DNA of 49,334 bases from Acidimicrobiales bacterium (GCA_030748555.1 JASMLT010000007.1:1-49334), one strand, 5' to 3'; shown: positions 11,736 through 21,635, counted from the first letter of the stretch. Program-made: numbers and translations. Notes: generated by a model from the sequence alone, not told the origin.

Positions 11736-13271
11736 CTATTCCTGTGACTCTGTTTTTTCTTCGTCGGATTCTTCTTGAGCCTCGTCTTCAGTAGCGTCAA
11801 CTTCATCCTCATTTATACCGTCTTTAGCATCTTCCTCAAGTTTGGCATCTTCTGCTAATTCTTCTTCTTTAGTATGCTCTTCCACCTCTTCAGAAGGTTC
11901 TGTTTCTCCTGTTTCTGATACTGCTGGTTCAGCTGGGTCGTGCTCGTTGTAGTACTCCGCCCAAGCTTCTTGACCTTCAGATGACTCAACACCTACGTAG
12001 TTTCCTTCTTCGTCATAGTTATGTTCACCAAAGTGTTCTTGGTATTCTGCTGCTACCACACCACCCTCAGCTGCTTGCTTGATCGAAAGGCTTATTCTTC
12101 TTCTTTCAAGATCGAGATCAATAATTTTCACCCATAATTCTTCACCAGGAGTTACTACTTGTTCTGGTAATTCAACGTGGTGAGCAGACATTTCCGAAAT
12201 ATGGACCAAACCCTCAATTCCTTCGCCTACCTGAACGAAAGAACCGAATTGTATAAGTTTTGTAACTCGACCGTAAACCAGCTCGCCGACTTGATGACTA
12301 TCCGCAAACTCCTGCCAAGGGTCTTTTTGAGTTGCTTTTAAGGAAAGGCTGATTCTTTCTCGGCTCATATCGATATCTAAAACTTGTACCTCTATTTCAT
12401 CACCTACTGAAACCACTGACCCGGGATGATCAACATGCTTCCAAGACAGTTCTGAAACGTGTATCAATCCATCCATGCCACCAAGGTCGACGAATGCTCC
12501 GAAATTAACAACACTTGAGACCACACCTGACCTAACTTCACCCGACTTCAGGTTTGTTAGGAAGTCTTCGCGTTCATCCTTTTGACTTTCTTCAAGCCAG
12601 GCTCTGCGAGAAAGAACAACATTGTTCCTGTTTCGGTCAAGCTCAATGATTTTTGTATCGACAGTAGTCCCGATTAGAGGTTGAAGATCTCTAACCCTTC
12701 TAAGGTCAACAAGCGACGCTGGGAGAAAACCTCTAAGTCCAATGTCGACGATGAGACCACCTTTGACGACTTCGATAACTGTTCCAGAGACCATTCCATC
12801 AGCTTCTTTTACTGCTTCTATGTCTCCCCACGCTTTTTCATACAAAGCACGTTTTCGCGAAAGCAGTAACCGACCTTCTGCATCTTCACGTTGTAAGACT
12901 AATGCCTCGACTTTTTCACCCATTTCCACCACTTCATTTGGGTGAAGATTATTTCGAATTGACAACTCTTTTTGAGGGATGACACCTTCAGATTTATATC
13001 CAATGTCCAGCAAAACTTCATCTTTGTCGATTCTTACAACAGTTCCTTCTACCATTTGACCGTTTTCAATATCGACCATTGTTGCTGTATAGGCATCTTC
13101 TAAAGAAAGCGACCCAAGGTCATTTTCGGTTATTTCACGAGGTGTATATTCACCATCGTTATCGAAAGATCCCATCGGCTGGGATTCTATTAAGGGAATT
13201 GTGGAAATCGGATCGGACACGTTGTTCTCATTGTTAGCGGATATGGAAGGGAATTTCCCTTTCTTTTTCAA
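11736..13271 (-). CDS. rpsA: 30S ribosomal protein S1, four S1 repeats and long acidic C-terminal tail
   Basis: Repeated S1 domains (GTVVRIDKDEVLLDIGYKSEG, GVVSSVVNFGAFVDLGGMDGLIHVSELSW, etc.); adjacent to coaE and polA as in other actinobacteria. Confidence 0.97.
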   Translation of the reverse strand: MKKKGKFPSISANNENNVSDPISTIPLIESQPMGSFDNDGEYTPREITENDLGSLSLEDAYTATMVDIENGQMVEGTVVRIDKDEVLLDIGYKSEGVIPQKELSIRNNLHPNEVVEMGEKVEALVLQREDAEGRLLLSRKRALYEKAWGDIEAVKEADGMVSGTVIEVVKGGLIVDIGLRGFLPASLVDLRRVRDLQPLIGTTVDTKIIELDRNRNNVVLSRRAWLEESQKDEREDFLTNLKSGEVRSGVVSSVVNFGAFVDLGGMDGLIHVSELSWKHVDHPGSVVSVGDEIEVQVLDIDMSRERISLSLKATQKDPWQEFADSHQVGELVYGRVTKLIQFGSFVQVGEGIEGLVHISEMSAHHVELPEQVVTPGEELWVKIIDLDLERRRISLSIKQAAEGGVVAAEYQEHFGEHNYDEEGNYVGVESSEGQEAWAEYYNEHDPAEPAVSETGETEPSEEVEEHTKEEELAEDAKLEEDAKDGINEDEVDATEDEAQEESDEEKTESQE

Positions 13272-13315
13272 GACGGATAAAGCCTATCGGAGACCTATGG
13301 CATCGTCACCGATTA

Positions 13316-14086
13316 TTAAGTTGCTTTTTCTGCCAACATTAAAAACTCAGGATTTTTTATGTCGCAGGGTAATAATTTGTAGTCAATTGGTGTAACTGAC
13401 CAAATATTTTTTACCAGTAATCCAACTTTCTCACTCATTAAACGTAATTCTCTAGGTGTGAAGCATGTAGTCCATGTAACTGCTTCTTTTTTTTCGCCTT
13501 CCGTGTTCATAATTTCTATTTCTTCCCTATTGACACCGGTTAATGAGTCAAAATGATCGTTATCACTCAAGTACTGGACTTGAAAATATGAGGAAAAAGC
13601 TGACAAAGCCAGCTTTCCTCCGGGTTTCAATGCGCGAACCATATTTTCGAGAGCCTTCAAATCCATATCCGGATTCTGAATCGAAGACTCCGGGTCACAT
13701 AGCAAACCAAAACCTCCTTGACACATTGAAACAACAGCATCAAATTCCTCTTTAAAATCCATCTCACGAACATCCTGTCTCAAAAAATTGGCTTTACTTT
13801 TTTTCTTATTCGCAAGTTTTATGAATTCATTTGAAATATCTACTCCCAGTACATCAATTCCTCGTTCTGCGAAAAGATGTGAATGCCTACCCGGACCACA
13901 GCCCACGTCTAACAATCGATCGCCCGGGCGAAGTCCAAGAATGTCATACAGGCAACTAACTTCATTTTCTGTCCCATATGTGAATGAATAACGAAGATAC
14001 GCCTCACTCAAATGATCAGCAATAGGTTCAAACCAGTGTGAGTAATTTCCTTTATTATTCAATTTCAACCTTTTGCTTCTGCCCAA
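13316..14086 (-). CDS. class I SAM-dependent methyltransferase
   Basis: LLDVGCGPGRHSHLFAERGIDVLGVDIS; overlaps polA 3' end by about 22 nt, so the start is uncertain. Confidence 0.87.
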   Translation of the reverse strand: MGRSKRLKLNNKGNYSHWFEPIADHLSEAYLRYSFTYGTENEVSCLYDILGLRPGDRLLDVGCGPGRHSHLFAERGIDVLGVDISNEFIKLANKKKSKANFLRQDVREMDFKEEFDAVVSMCQGGFGLLCDPESSIQNPDMDLKALENMVRALKPGGKLALSAFSSYFQVQYLSDNDHFDSLTGVNREEIEIMNTEGEKKEAVTWTTCFTPRELRLMSEKVGLLVKNIWSVTPIDYKLLPCDIKNPEFLMLAEKAT

Positions 14087-16731
14087 CTTTTTCCTGTTGC
14101 AATATCAACTTTTAGTTCAACAGAGAGGTCGTAAGCATTTTCCATCTTTTTTTCAACCATTTTTTTGATATCTCCCATCTCGCCGTTGGCAACTTCAAGA
14201 ATCACTTCATCATGGACTTGTAGAACTAAGGCCGATTTATAAGACTCTTTTTGGAGCTCTTGGTCGATAGTGACCAACGCAATCTTGAAAATATCAGCGG
14301 CTAAACCTTGTATCGGCGCATTCATCGCTTGCCTTTCACCAGCTTGCCGTACGTTGAAATTAGTTGACAATAATTCCGGTATTTTCCGACGCCTACCTAA
14401 AAGAGTCTCCGTATATCCTTTTTTTCTTGCTTTCTCAATTGATTCGTTCATGTAATCTTTAACACCAGGGAATGCATTAAAAAACGCTTTAAGTATTTCT
14501 GATGCTTCATCGACGGGGATGTCTAATCTTTGAGCGAGACCATAAGCCTCCATACCATATGCAAGTCCATATGAGACCATTTTCGCACGGTTCCTCAGCG
14601 TCGAATCAATTTCCTCAGGTTTTATTCCCCATGTTCGTGATGCGACAGCAGTATGAATATCTTGACCGCTATTAAAGGCCGATTTTAGCTCTTTCTCATC
14701 CGCTAGGTGAGCGATACAACGAAGTTCAATTTGGTTGTAGTCAGCTACTAATAATGAATGCTTTTCAGCAGGAATGAAAGCTTTACGAAATGCTTTACCT
14801 GTCTCAGTCCGCACTGGAATATTGTGTAAATTTGGTGCGTCAGAACTTAGGCGTCCAGTTCTTGTAACTGTCTGATGGAATGTAGCGCGTATTCTATTGT
14901 CTTCATCCACGCAAGAAAGCAGACCTTCTCCATATGTCGATCTGAGTTTTTCCACTTCTCGGTAAGAAAGTAGTTTTTCGACGATGGGATGCGAATCTCT
15001 AAGTTTCTCCAACGTCGCAGCGTCAGTTGAGTACCCTGTTTTTGTTTTTTTCCCCGGTGCCAAAGAAAGTTTTTCAAAGAGTATCTCTCTAAGTTGTTTT
15101 GTTGAATTCACATTAAATTCTTCACCCGCTAGGTTGTGAATTTCTGTTCTGAAGCCTTCGCACTGGTTAGTGAATTCGTCTCGTAGTCTCTGCAATTCAG
15201 CAACATCAACAGCTATTCCTCGAGTTTCCATTTCTGCAAGGACGCTCACTAACGGGATTTCCACATCTTCATTTAGTTGCTCTAATCCGTTCGCTTTGAG
15301 AGCCGCTTTCAATGGTTCGTGCAGTTTCACTATTGCTTTCGCATTGACTACCGCTTCATTCAGCTGATCATTTTCCGAATCGAAATTCAGTTGCCCTTCT
15401 TTCTCAATTTCAGAGGGGAAATATAGATTAGTATGTTTGGACAAAATTTCAGAAAGAGGCTCTAAAGAATCAGAAGGTTCAAGAAGATACTGAGCGAGAG
15501 TGACGTCCAGGGTTATGTTTTGAAGAGATACCCCACATCGCGATAATTGTCGGTAGGTTTTCTTTCCGTCGTGAACAGCCACTCCGGGTCCTTTGCTTGA
15601 CAGTAGTTTGTTTAGTCCAGTTGCTACTTTCGAGTTTTGTATCACATCAGCACTGAACCAATAGCAGTTTTCGCTATCACCTACTGCCAAGCCCGTTAAG
15701 TTTCCTTCTTGAGTACTTGATTCCGCTATTGAGACTGTTTCACCTTTAATAAGTTCTTCGATTTTCTTATGAGCTGTTAGCGCATCGGTGCAATTCTCAT
15801 ATTCGAGATCAAGTACCGACTCTTTCGAAGTTTTTTTTGCCTCTTTTTCATTTACTTCAAAACCAACAGCTTCGGAAAGTCGCTTTTTTAAAGTATTAAG
15901 TTCGAGTGCATCCAGGAAATCGTTTATTTCAGTTTCATTTATTTCACTATTTTCAAGTTCTTCTAATTTAACTTCAAGTGGCACGTCTCGGATAAGTGTC
16001 ATTAACTCTGCGTTAAGGTGCGCCAACCCTTCGTTTTCTTCAAGATTTTGTTTCAACTTGGGCGTTTGCTCGGATGTCGCGGAAAAAATTCCTTCTAAAT
16101 TCCCGTAGGTATTTATGAGTTTTGCTGCAGTTTTTTCTCCCACTCCCGGGACACCCGGAAGGTTGTCAGAAGTGTCCCCTCTTAATGCGGCATAATTTAC
16201 ATAATTTTCTGGAGTTACTCCGGTTCTTTCAAAGATTCCCTCTTCGTCGTAAAGAGCATAATCAGAGACACCTTTTTTATTGTAAAGAACTTTCACATGG
16301 GGATCTTCGACTAGTTGAAAAACATCCCTATCCCCTGTCACTACCACGACGTCTTCGCCAGCGTCACGGCCTATTGTCGCCAAGGTTGCGATTATGTCAT
16401 CTGCTTCAAAACCTTTTATGTCGATAACTGTGTACCCAAGTAGTGAAACCATTTCTTTTACTAATGGAATTTGTTCATACAAAATGTCAGGTTGTTTATC
16501 TCGATTCGCTTTGTAACTAACGTGCTTTTTATGTCGGAAAGTCTTTTCCGGCCTATCAAAAGCGACCACGATTTTTTTTGGTTGTTGTTCTTTAATTAGA
16601 TTTACAAGCATTGAGGCAAAGCCGTATATGGCATTTGTCGTCTGTCCTTTACTGGTTGCCATGTCGGGAGGCAGTGCAAAAAAGGCTCTGTAGGTGAGCG
16701 AGTTTCCGTCAATGATCATTAAATCGGGCAC
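14065..16731 (-). CDS. polA: DNA polymerase I
   Basis: 5' nuclease domain (IIDGNSLTYRAFFALP), family A polymerase motifs DYNQIELRCIAHLADE, RAKMVSYGLAYGM, LQVHDEV. Confidence 0.98.
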   Translation of the reverse strand: MPDLMIIDGNSLTYRAFFALPPDMATSKGQTTNAIYGFASMLVNLIKEQQPKKIVVAFDRPEKTFRHKKHVSYKANRDKQPDILYEQIPLVKEMVSLLGYTVIDIKGFEADDIIATLATIGRDAGEDVVVVTGDRDVFQLVEDPHVKVLYNKKGVSDYALYDEEGIFERTGVTPENYVNYAALRGDTSDNLPGVPGVGEKTAAKLINTYGNLEGIFSATSEQTPKLKQNLEENEGLAHLNAELMTLIRDVPLEVKLEELENSEINETEINDFLDALELNTLKKRLSEAVGFEVNEKEAKKTSKESVLDLEYENCTDALTAHKKIEELIKGETVSIAESSTQEGNLTGLAVGDSENCYWFSADVIQNSKVATGLNKLLSSKGPGVAVHDGKKTYRQLSRCGVSLQNITLDVTLAQYLLEPSDSLEPLSEILSKHTNLYFPSEIEKEGQLNFDSENDQLNEAVVNAKAIVKLHEPLKAALKANGLEQLNEDVEIPLVSVLAEMETRGIAVDVAELQRLRDEFTNQCEGFRTEIHNLAGEEFNVNSTKQLREILFEKLSLAPGKKTKTGYSTDAATLEKLRDSHPIVEKLLSYREVEKLRSTYGEGLLSCVDEDNRIRATFHQTVTRTGRLSSDAPNLHNIPVRTETGKAFRKAFIPAEKHSLLVADYNQIELRCIAHLADEKELKSAFNSGQDIHTAVASRTWGIKPEEIDSTLRNRAKMVSYGLAYGMEAYGLAQRLDIPVDEASEILKAFFNAFPGVKDYMNESIEKARKKGYTETLLGRRRKIPELLSTNFNVRQAGERQAMNAPIQGLAADIFKIALVTIDQELQKESYKSALVLQVHDEVILEVANGEMGDIKKMVEKKMENAYDLSVELKVDIATGKSWAEAKG

Positions 16732-16770
16732 GTTTTGACACTAGTCCCAACGGATTACAAATGCTTAATA

Positions 16771-17349
16771 TTAAGGCCGAAGACCCTCTGAAATTATTTT
16801 CTCTGCTATTTCAACCATTGTTTTTCGATCTGACATTGCCGTCGTCTGAATGAACTTGAAAGCTTCATCTTCGGTAAAAGAGGAAGTGTCAATAAGCAAC
16901 CCTTTAGCTTTTTCAATGATTTTCCGCGCTTTGAGACGATCTTCAAGTGTCTTTGCTTGGTCGGTTAAGTCCCGCATTTCTTCATGTCGCCGTCTCGCTA
17001 TTTCGATAGCAGGCACTAAATCACTCTGCTGGTATGGCTTTACAAGATAAGCCAGAGCTCCGGCATCTACCGCCTCATCGATGAGTTCCCGTTGGCTAAA
17101 AGCAGTGAGTATCACAACAGCCGTATCTTCTGTTGTGGCTATTTCACGTGCTGCTTGGATTCCATCCATACCGGGCATTTTTACATCCAAAATCACTACT
17201 TCTGGTTTATGTTTTCGGACTAGTCGCACTGCTTCATCACCTCTTCCGGTATCAGCCAAAACCATGTATCCAGCATTTTCTAAAGTCTCGCGAAGATCCA
17301 AGCGAATTATTGCTTCATCTTCAGCTATTACCACTCGAATTTTTTCCAT
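16771..17349 (-). CDS. pdtaR: response regulator with ANTAR RNA-binding output domain (PdtaR-like)
   Basis: Receiver domain VVIAEDEAIIRLDLRE / VVILDVKMPGMDG / LVKPY followed by ANTAR-like ARKIIEKAKGLLIDTSSFTEDEAFKFIQTTAMSDRKTMVEIAEKII. Confidence 0.92.
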   Translation of the reverse strand: MEKIRVVIAEDEAIIRLDLRETLENAGYMVLADTGRGDEAVRLVRKHKPEVVILDVKMPGMDGIQAAREIATTEDTAVVILTAFSQRELIDEAVDAGALAYLVKPYQQSDLVPAIEIARRRHEEMRDLTDQAKTLEDRLKARKIIEKAKGLLIDTSSFTEDEAFKFIQTTAMSDRKTMVEIAEKIISEGLRP

Positions 17350-17651
17350 TAAATGTTTTCTACGTTCAATTTGTCCAATAACCCATCTTGGATTTCTTCC
17401 AGTCGGTGTATTTCGTTTCGTATTTTTTGACAGTATTTTTCCATATTTTCCGATTGTCTAGCTGAATCTCTCCGATCGTTGTCAGAAATTGCAGTTTCGG
17501 AAACTAGCGACCTTATACGCGCTTCGTCAGCATCGTTTATAAGACTAATAAGTTGTTCTTCAGCTACAAGAAGATCTTCTTTTTCTTTTTTTATGCGACG
17601 CGAAATTTCCATTAATCGCTTTTCTAAAGATTTTCCAAACATCATTACCAT
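17349..17651 (-). CDS. small charged, probably coiled-coil protein of unknown function
   Basis: 100-aa ORF whose stop overlaps the pdtaR start (TAATG arrangement); heptad-like charged sequence. Confidence 0.65.
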   Translation of the reverse strand: MVMMFGKSLEKRLMEISRRIKKEKEDLLVAEEQLISLINDADEARIRSLVSETAISDNDRRDSARQSENMEKYCQKIRNEIHRLEEIQDGLLDKLNVENI

Positions 17652-17663
17652 TCTAGAGGAAGA

Positions 17664-18197
17664 ATGCGATTCTATTTATTAAGGAAAAATCTGACATTTC
17701 TGGCATATTGCTATGTGAGGAAAATCTGTTTAGTTTTGCCGCTGTGTGCCATTTTGATTACTGCATCGGCATGTTCGCGTGAAACCGGCTGTGACCTCCC
17801 GCGTCAAGAACCGTTAAGTTCCTCTTCCAGCCTCCATTTGCTGGGAAATGTTGAAGTTGTATGGGAAACCAATCCACCTACTTCAGGGCCTCACTATCCC
17901 GTGCCACCAAAAGGTGGCGAGTATGACTACACGCTAAGCAATCTCGAACAGGTTTCTTTTCTTGAATCTGGTGGAGTGATAATCCAATATCGTCCATCCA
18001 TCAAAGATATCGACCAAAAAAAGCTCACCTCTTTTGCCAGTAATTCTGTAATTATTTCACCGAATGAAAAACTGGAATCTCCTCTAGTGGCAACTGCATG
18101 GACCTGGAAACTTTCTTGCAGAAACTATGTGTTTGAGACTTTTCAGAAATTTATAGCCAACCATGAAGGAAAAAATTCACCCAAGCACAAAGAGTGA
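17664..18197 (+). CDS. DUF3105-like putative lipoprotein
   Basis: Signal-like LCLVLPLCAILITASAC (lipobox-like) and ETNPPTSGPHYPVPPKGGEY motif; ends VVATAWTWKLSC...FIANHEG as in DUF3105. Confidence 0.75.
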   Translation: MRFYLLRKNLTFLAYCYVRKICLVLPLCAILITASACSRETGCDLPRQEPLSSSSSLHLLGNVEVVWETNPPTSGPHYPVPPKGGEYDYTLSNLEQVSFLESGGVIIQYRPSIKDIDQKKLTSFASNSVIISPNEKLESPLVATAWTWKLSCRNYVFETFQKFIANHEGKNSPKHKE

Positions 18198-18203
18198 GCT
18201 ATG

Positions 18204-18287
18204 TACCCTGGGTGGGACTTGAACCCACACGACCTTGCGGCCAAAGGATTTTGAATCCTTCGCGTCTGCCAATTCCGCCACCAGGGC
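18204..18287 (-). tRNA. tRNA-Leu (anticodon CAA)
   Basis: Minus strand GCCCTGGTGGCGGAATTGGCAGACGCG AAGGA TTCAAAA TCCTT ... GGGTTCAAGTCCC ... CCAGGGTA; acceptor, anticodon and T arms pair; long variable arm as in tRNA-Leu; 3' CCA not encoded. Confidence 0.95.
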
Positions 18288-18391
18288 AAGAATCCTAAAG
18301 AAACCCTGAACACCTAAACCCTTCAGTGTTGACTTTAGTTCATCTGGATAGCCAGACTAGTTTAACGGATGATCTATTTTCTCGTGCCTAT

Positions 18392-20002
18392 TCAATCCTG
18401 TTCGACTTCTGTGAATTGTGACGGTGGTCTCAATATTCGCGTCTTTCCGAAAATAGAGCCAAAAACAATTCGACCTTCATTGTCTAACTGCACACCAGAT
18501 CCAAGGGTATTGAAACGGCTGCCACCAGTAACCCAATAACCGAGACTTTCACCAGTGGACCAATTTAAGGCTTCGATAGTCCACTTGCCTTCGCGTGTGC
18601 CGCAGGTGTATACAACATTGCTTCCCATGCTCACATAAGGCACAGAATTAGGTGAACTGACCTCGGTATTGACCCATGCCTCAAGAAATTCTGAAGTTTC
18701 AGAGTTCCATTCATACTTATGAAGCCCATACGGTGTGAATGCCGGATAATGACCTAAAAAGAACGAAAGCAACCTGCTAGCACGCTCTGGCAGCCAAGCA
18801 GGTCGACTGCTCGGTTCATTATTGACGGTCATGGCGCCATAACCTGCCACAGTGATTGATTGCTCAGTTTGGATGCTTTCTCTACTGGTATCGCCCATGT
18901 TCGCAGCTCCCAAGCCTGCAATCCTTCGTGAAGGCGCATTTGGCAAGCATTCCCAATCACGAGGAATTTCGTTTCTCCAAAAAAGTGTGATGTTTACAAT
19001 TTCATCACCATCTCCGATGACAACAAAACGATCCTGATCTGGGTCATCCCCCATCAACGAAGGAGTTGTACCTGAACCGGAGCCACTCCCATTTCTATAT
19101 TCTGCACTCCATGCACCATCCTTGTCAGCAAAGGAGAAATTGTTTCCGTTCCAAAGTACGCGATGCAAGTGATCCACTGAGTTGAGATAAATACCCCCTT
19201 CTTCGTCGCAACACATACTTGTTCTTACCCACCCGTAAGCTGTATTGCCTTTCTCAGCTTCCATTCGTTTGCAGTGTTCAGCTGCATCCTTCTCAGCGCC
19301 AGGGATTTGTACAGCCACATAATCCTGAAAATCTCTGGAAAGGCTTACTAGCCAACCGTGATCTGTTGACAATACAAGACGACCATCTGGGGTCATATTT
19401 ATCCCGACGAAAAACCCTTCAATGTGATCTGGTTTATCCCACCTTCCTTTTTCTATTAGAGATGAATTGCGGTCAGTCGGCTCGGTTTCCGCATAGGCAA
19501 CCACTCCTTCCTTTCGCCCCAGATACATCACATGATCCACATCAAGAAGGGAATAAACACCATCAAGCCCTGTCATGAAACGAGCAGCTAACCCGACAGC
19601 ACTGCTGATCAGTTTTTCTTCATTATCAAAGTCATCCAACTCAGCAATTCCCGCTTCCCATTCTGAATTACTGCTAAATACCTCCCCCGTTCTCTCATGC
19701 GAGAGATCAAACGAAGACAATAATTCGAGTGTTTCGTAATCAAGTTTTACTATTTGCTCTCTTCCGTTACTCCAAATAGTTCGTTTTCCGTCTGGATATA
19801 AACCCGATATCAGACCACCGAAATGCCCAGGACCGAGCCACTCGTACTGGTAGTCATTTTTTTGGAGAACCTCCCCATTTTCGAGGGAGACAGGAAGCGG
19901 GCCAGAAAGGTGCGTGCTGTCACGCTGGTCACAAAATCCGTGCGCTATAGGGTTCTCACTGTCAGCCAAAAATGGATTCCGCCATCGTTTATACATGTCC
20001 AC
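18392..20002 (-). CDS. hypothetical protein, probable beta-propeller / PQQ-like repeat fold
   Basis: 536-aa intact ORF with repeated W/G-rich strand-like segments (MTPDGRLVLSTDHGWLVSL, EGGIYLNSVDHLHRVLWNG, LDNEGRIVFGSIFGKTRIL). Confidence 0.6.
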   Translation of the reverse strand: MDMYKRWRNPFLADSENPIAHGFCDQRDSTHLSGPLPVSLENGEVLQKNDYQYEWLGPGHFGGLISGLYPDGKRTIWSNGREQIVKLDYETLELLSSFDLSHERTGEVFSSNSEWEAGIAELDDFDNEEKLISSAVGLAARFMTGLDGVYSLLDVDHVMYLGRKEGVVAYAETEPTDRNSSLIEKGRWDKPDHIEGFFVGINMTPDGRLVLSTDHGWLVSLSRDFQDYVAVQIPGAEKDAAEHCKRMEAEKGNTAYGWVRTSMCCDEEGGIYLNSVDHLHRVLWNGNNFSFADKDGAWSAEYRNGSGSGSGTTPSLMGDDPDQDRFVVIGDGDEIVNITLFWRNEIPRDWECLPNAPSRRIAGLGAANMGDTSRESIQTEQSITVAGYGAMTVNNEPSSRPAWLPERASRLLSFFLGHYPAFTPYGLHKYEWNSETSEFLEAWVNTEVSSPNSVPYVSMGSNVVYTCGTREGKWTIEALNWSTGESLGYWVTGGSRFNTLGSGVQLDNEGRIVFGSIFGKTRILRPPSQFTEVEQD

Positions 20003-20095
20003 AAAACGACATTAACGACCTGCAAAGTCGAAAACAAATAACTTCAGACACAGTTGTTCACCCATACAAAAATATTTTCAATACGATGGTTGGTG

Positions 20096-20686
20096 ATGCC
20101 AATTCAAAAATCTGCAGTACTCGTTTTCACGCGACTTATTTTCGGTTTAGTTCTTTTCGGGTTTGGTTTAGGTTTAGTAGTTTTGGGGGACTTTGGTGTC
20201 TCTCCTTGGGAAGTTTTTCATCAAGGAATTTCGCGACGAACTCCTTTGAGTATCGGAACGACAATTATTTTTGTTGGAATAATTATTCTGATCTTTCTTT
20301 TTCTCCTCAAGGAACCAATGGGAGTAGGCACAATTGCAAATGTTTTGATTATCGGTTTAGTCGTAGACCTTACTTTGTCTCTATTCGGGGAGATATCAAA
20401 TATTTTCCCGCGAATCGTCTCAACGCTTTTCGGTCCAATTTTTGTGGCCTTGGGATCCGGATTCTATATAGGGACGCGTTTGGGCCCAGGGCCTAGAGAT
20501 GGTCTTATGACAGCATTCAATCGTAGAGGTGTGGCAATTTGGAAAGCCAGGACGCTTATAGAGGGTTCGTGTGTTGTCACTGGTTTGATGCTCGGTGGCA
20601 CCATAGGATGGGGAACCGTTTGGTTTCTGCTTTCAGTAGGCCCCTGTGTCCAGTTCTTTCTTCATCGCTTAGAAATAAAAGATTAA
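20096..20686 (+). CDS. YczE/YitT-like integral membrane protein
   Basis: VLFGFGLGLVVLGDFGVSPWEVFHQGISRRTPLSIGT, FYIGTRLGPGPRDGLMTAF; start placed at MPIQKSAVLVF. Confidence 0.82.
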   Translation: MPIQKSAVLVFTRLIFGLVLFGFGLGLVVLGDFGVSPWEVFHQGISRRTPLSIGTTIIFVGIIILIFLFLLKEPMGVGTIANVLIIGLVVDLTLSLFGEISNIFPRIVSTLFGPIFVALGSGFYIGTRLGPGPRDGLMTAFNRRGVAIWKARTLIEGSCVVTGLMLGGTIGWGTVWFLLSVGPCVQFFLHRLEIKD

Positions 20687-20705
20687 ATTCCTAAAAACCC
20701 CGCAA

Positions 20706-21629
20706 CTAGTTTAAGAAAATTTCTGCGGCAAGATCCAAATGTTCAAGGTCACAATCGTCAAGTATTTGCAAGTAAAAGCGTTCACATCCTTGTTGTCTGA
20801 ATTCCTCTATTCGTTCGCTTACTTCGTCTGGAGTTCCAGCCAAACCATTCGAACGCAGTTCATCCACCTCTCTTCCAATAGCAGAAGCGCGCCCACTGAA
20901 AATTTCTTCATTTTCACCGCAGCAAAAAACCTGAGCGCATGAATAGATAAGTTCTTCAGGGTCTCTGCCTAATTTCGCACACGCATCTTTGACGACACTT
21001 ATAAGAGATGCGAAACCTTCAGGCGACACAAAAGGGGTGTTGTATTCGGATGCATATTTAGCGACCAGCTCAGGAGTTCTTCGCTTGCCTATCCCCCCCA
21101 TTATGATCGGTGGGCCCTTTTCTTGTTTCGGTTTTGGCAATCCCATTGAATTCTCGAAGCGGACTGTTTTTCCCTCATAGTTGAACAACTCGCCCTCTTC
21201 TAAATTCCAAATGGCATTCAGAACTTCCAATGAGTCTTCAAGGATGTCGAAACGAGTACCCATATTCGGAAAAGGTAGCCCCTGTGCTTTATGTTCTTCC
21301 TCGTACCAACCTGCTCCTAAACCCAATTCAATCCTGCCACCACTCATTTGGTCGACTTGAGAGACACTTATAGCCAATGAGCCCAAGTGACGAAAAGTGA
21401 TTGGAGTCACTAAAGTCCCCAATCGGATAGCAGTTGTATCGCGAGTTAATCCAGCCAAAGTAGTCCAAGCATCTGTAGGACCGGGCAACCCATCAGAGTC
21501 GCCCATTTTCAGGTAGTGGTCTGAGGTAAAAAATCCGTTGAAACCGAGACTTTCAGCATGAGAAGCTAAGGAGCAAAGTCGATCGTAGTTTGTTCCCTGT
21601 TGTGGTTCTACAAAAATCCTGAAGTCCAT
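20706..21629 (-). CDS. LLM-class (F420-dependent type) oxidoreductase
   Basis: Luciferase-like signature GFNGFFTSDHYL, QMSGGRIELGLGAGWYEEEH. Confidence 0.9.
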   Translation of the reverse strand: MDFRIFVEPQQGTNYDRLCSLASHAESLGFNGFFTSDHYLKMGDSDGLPGPTDAWTTLAGLTRDTTAIRLGTLVTPITFRHLGSLAISVSQVDQMSGGRIELGLGAGWYEEEHKAQGLPFPNMGTRFDILEDSLEVLNAIWNLEEGELFNYEGKTVRFENSMGLPKPKQEKGPPIIMGGIGKRRTPELVAKYASEYNTPFVSPEGFASLISVVKDACAKLGRDPEELIYSCAQVFCCGENEEIFSGRASAIGREVDELRSNGLAGTPDEVSERIEEFRQQGCERFYLQILDDCDLEHLDLAAEIFLN

Positions 21630-21635
21630 GGTTTA

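Noticed and set aside
18204-18287. tRNA-Leu lacking encoded CCA as an anomaly
   Set aside because: Many bacteria add CCA post-transcriptionally; not unusual.
18300-18360. Imperfect inverted repeats (CTAAAG...CTTTAG; TCTGG-ATAG-CCAGA) between tRNA-Leu and the beta-propeller gene
   Set aside because: Short stems without a clear U-tract; plausible weak terminator only.
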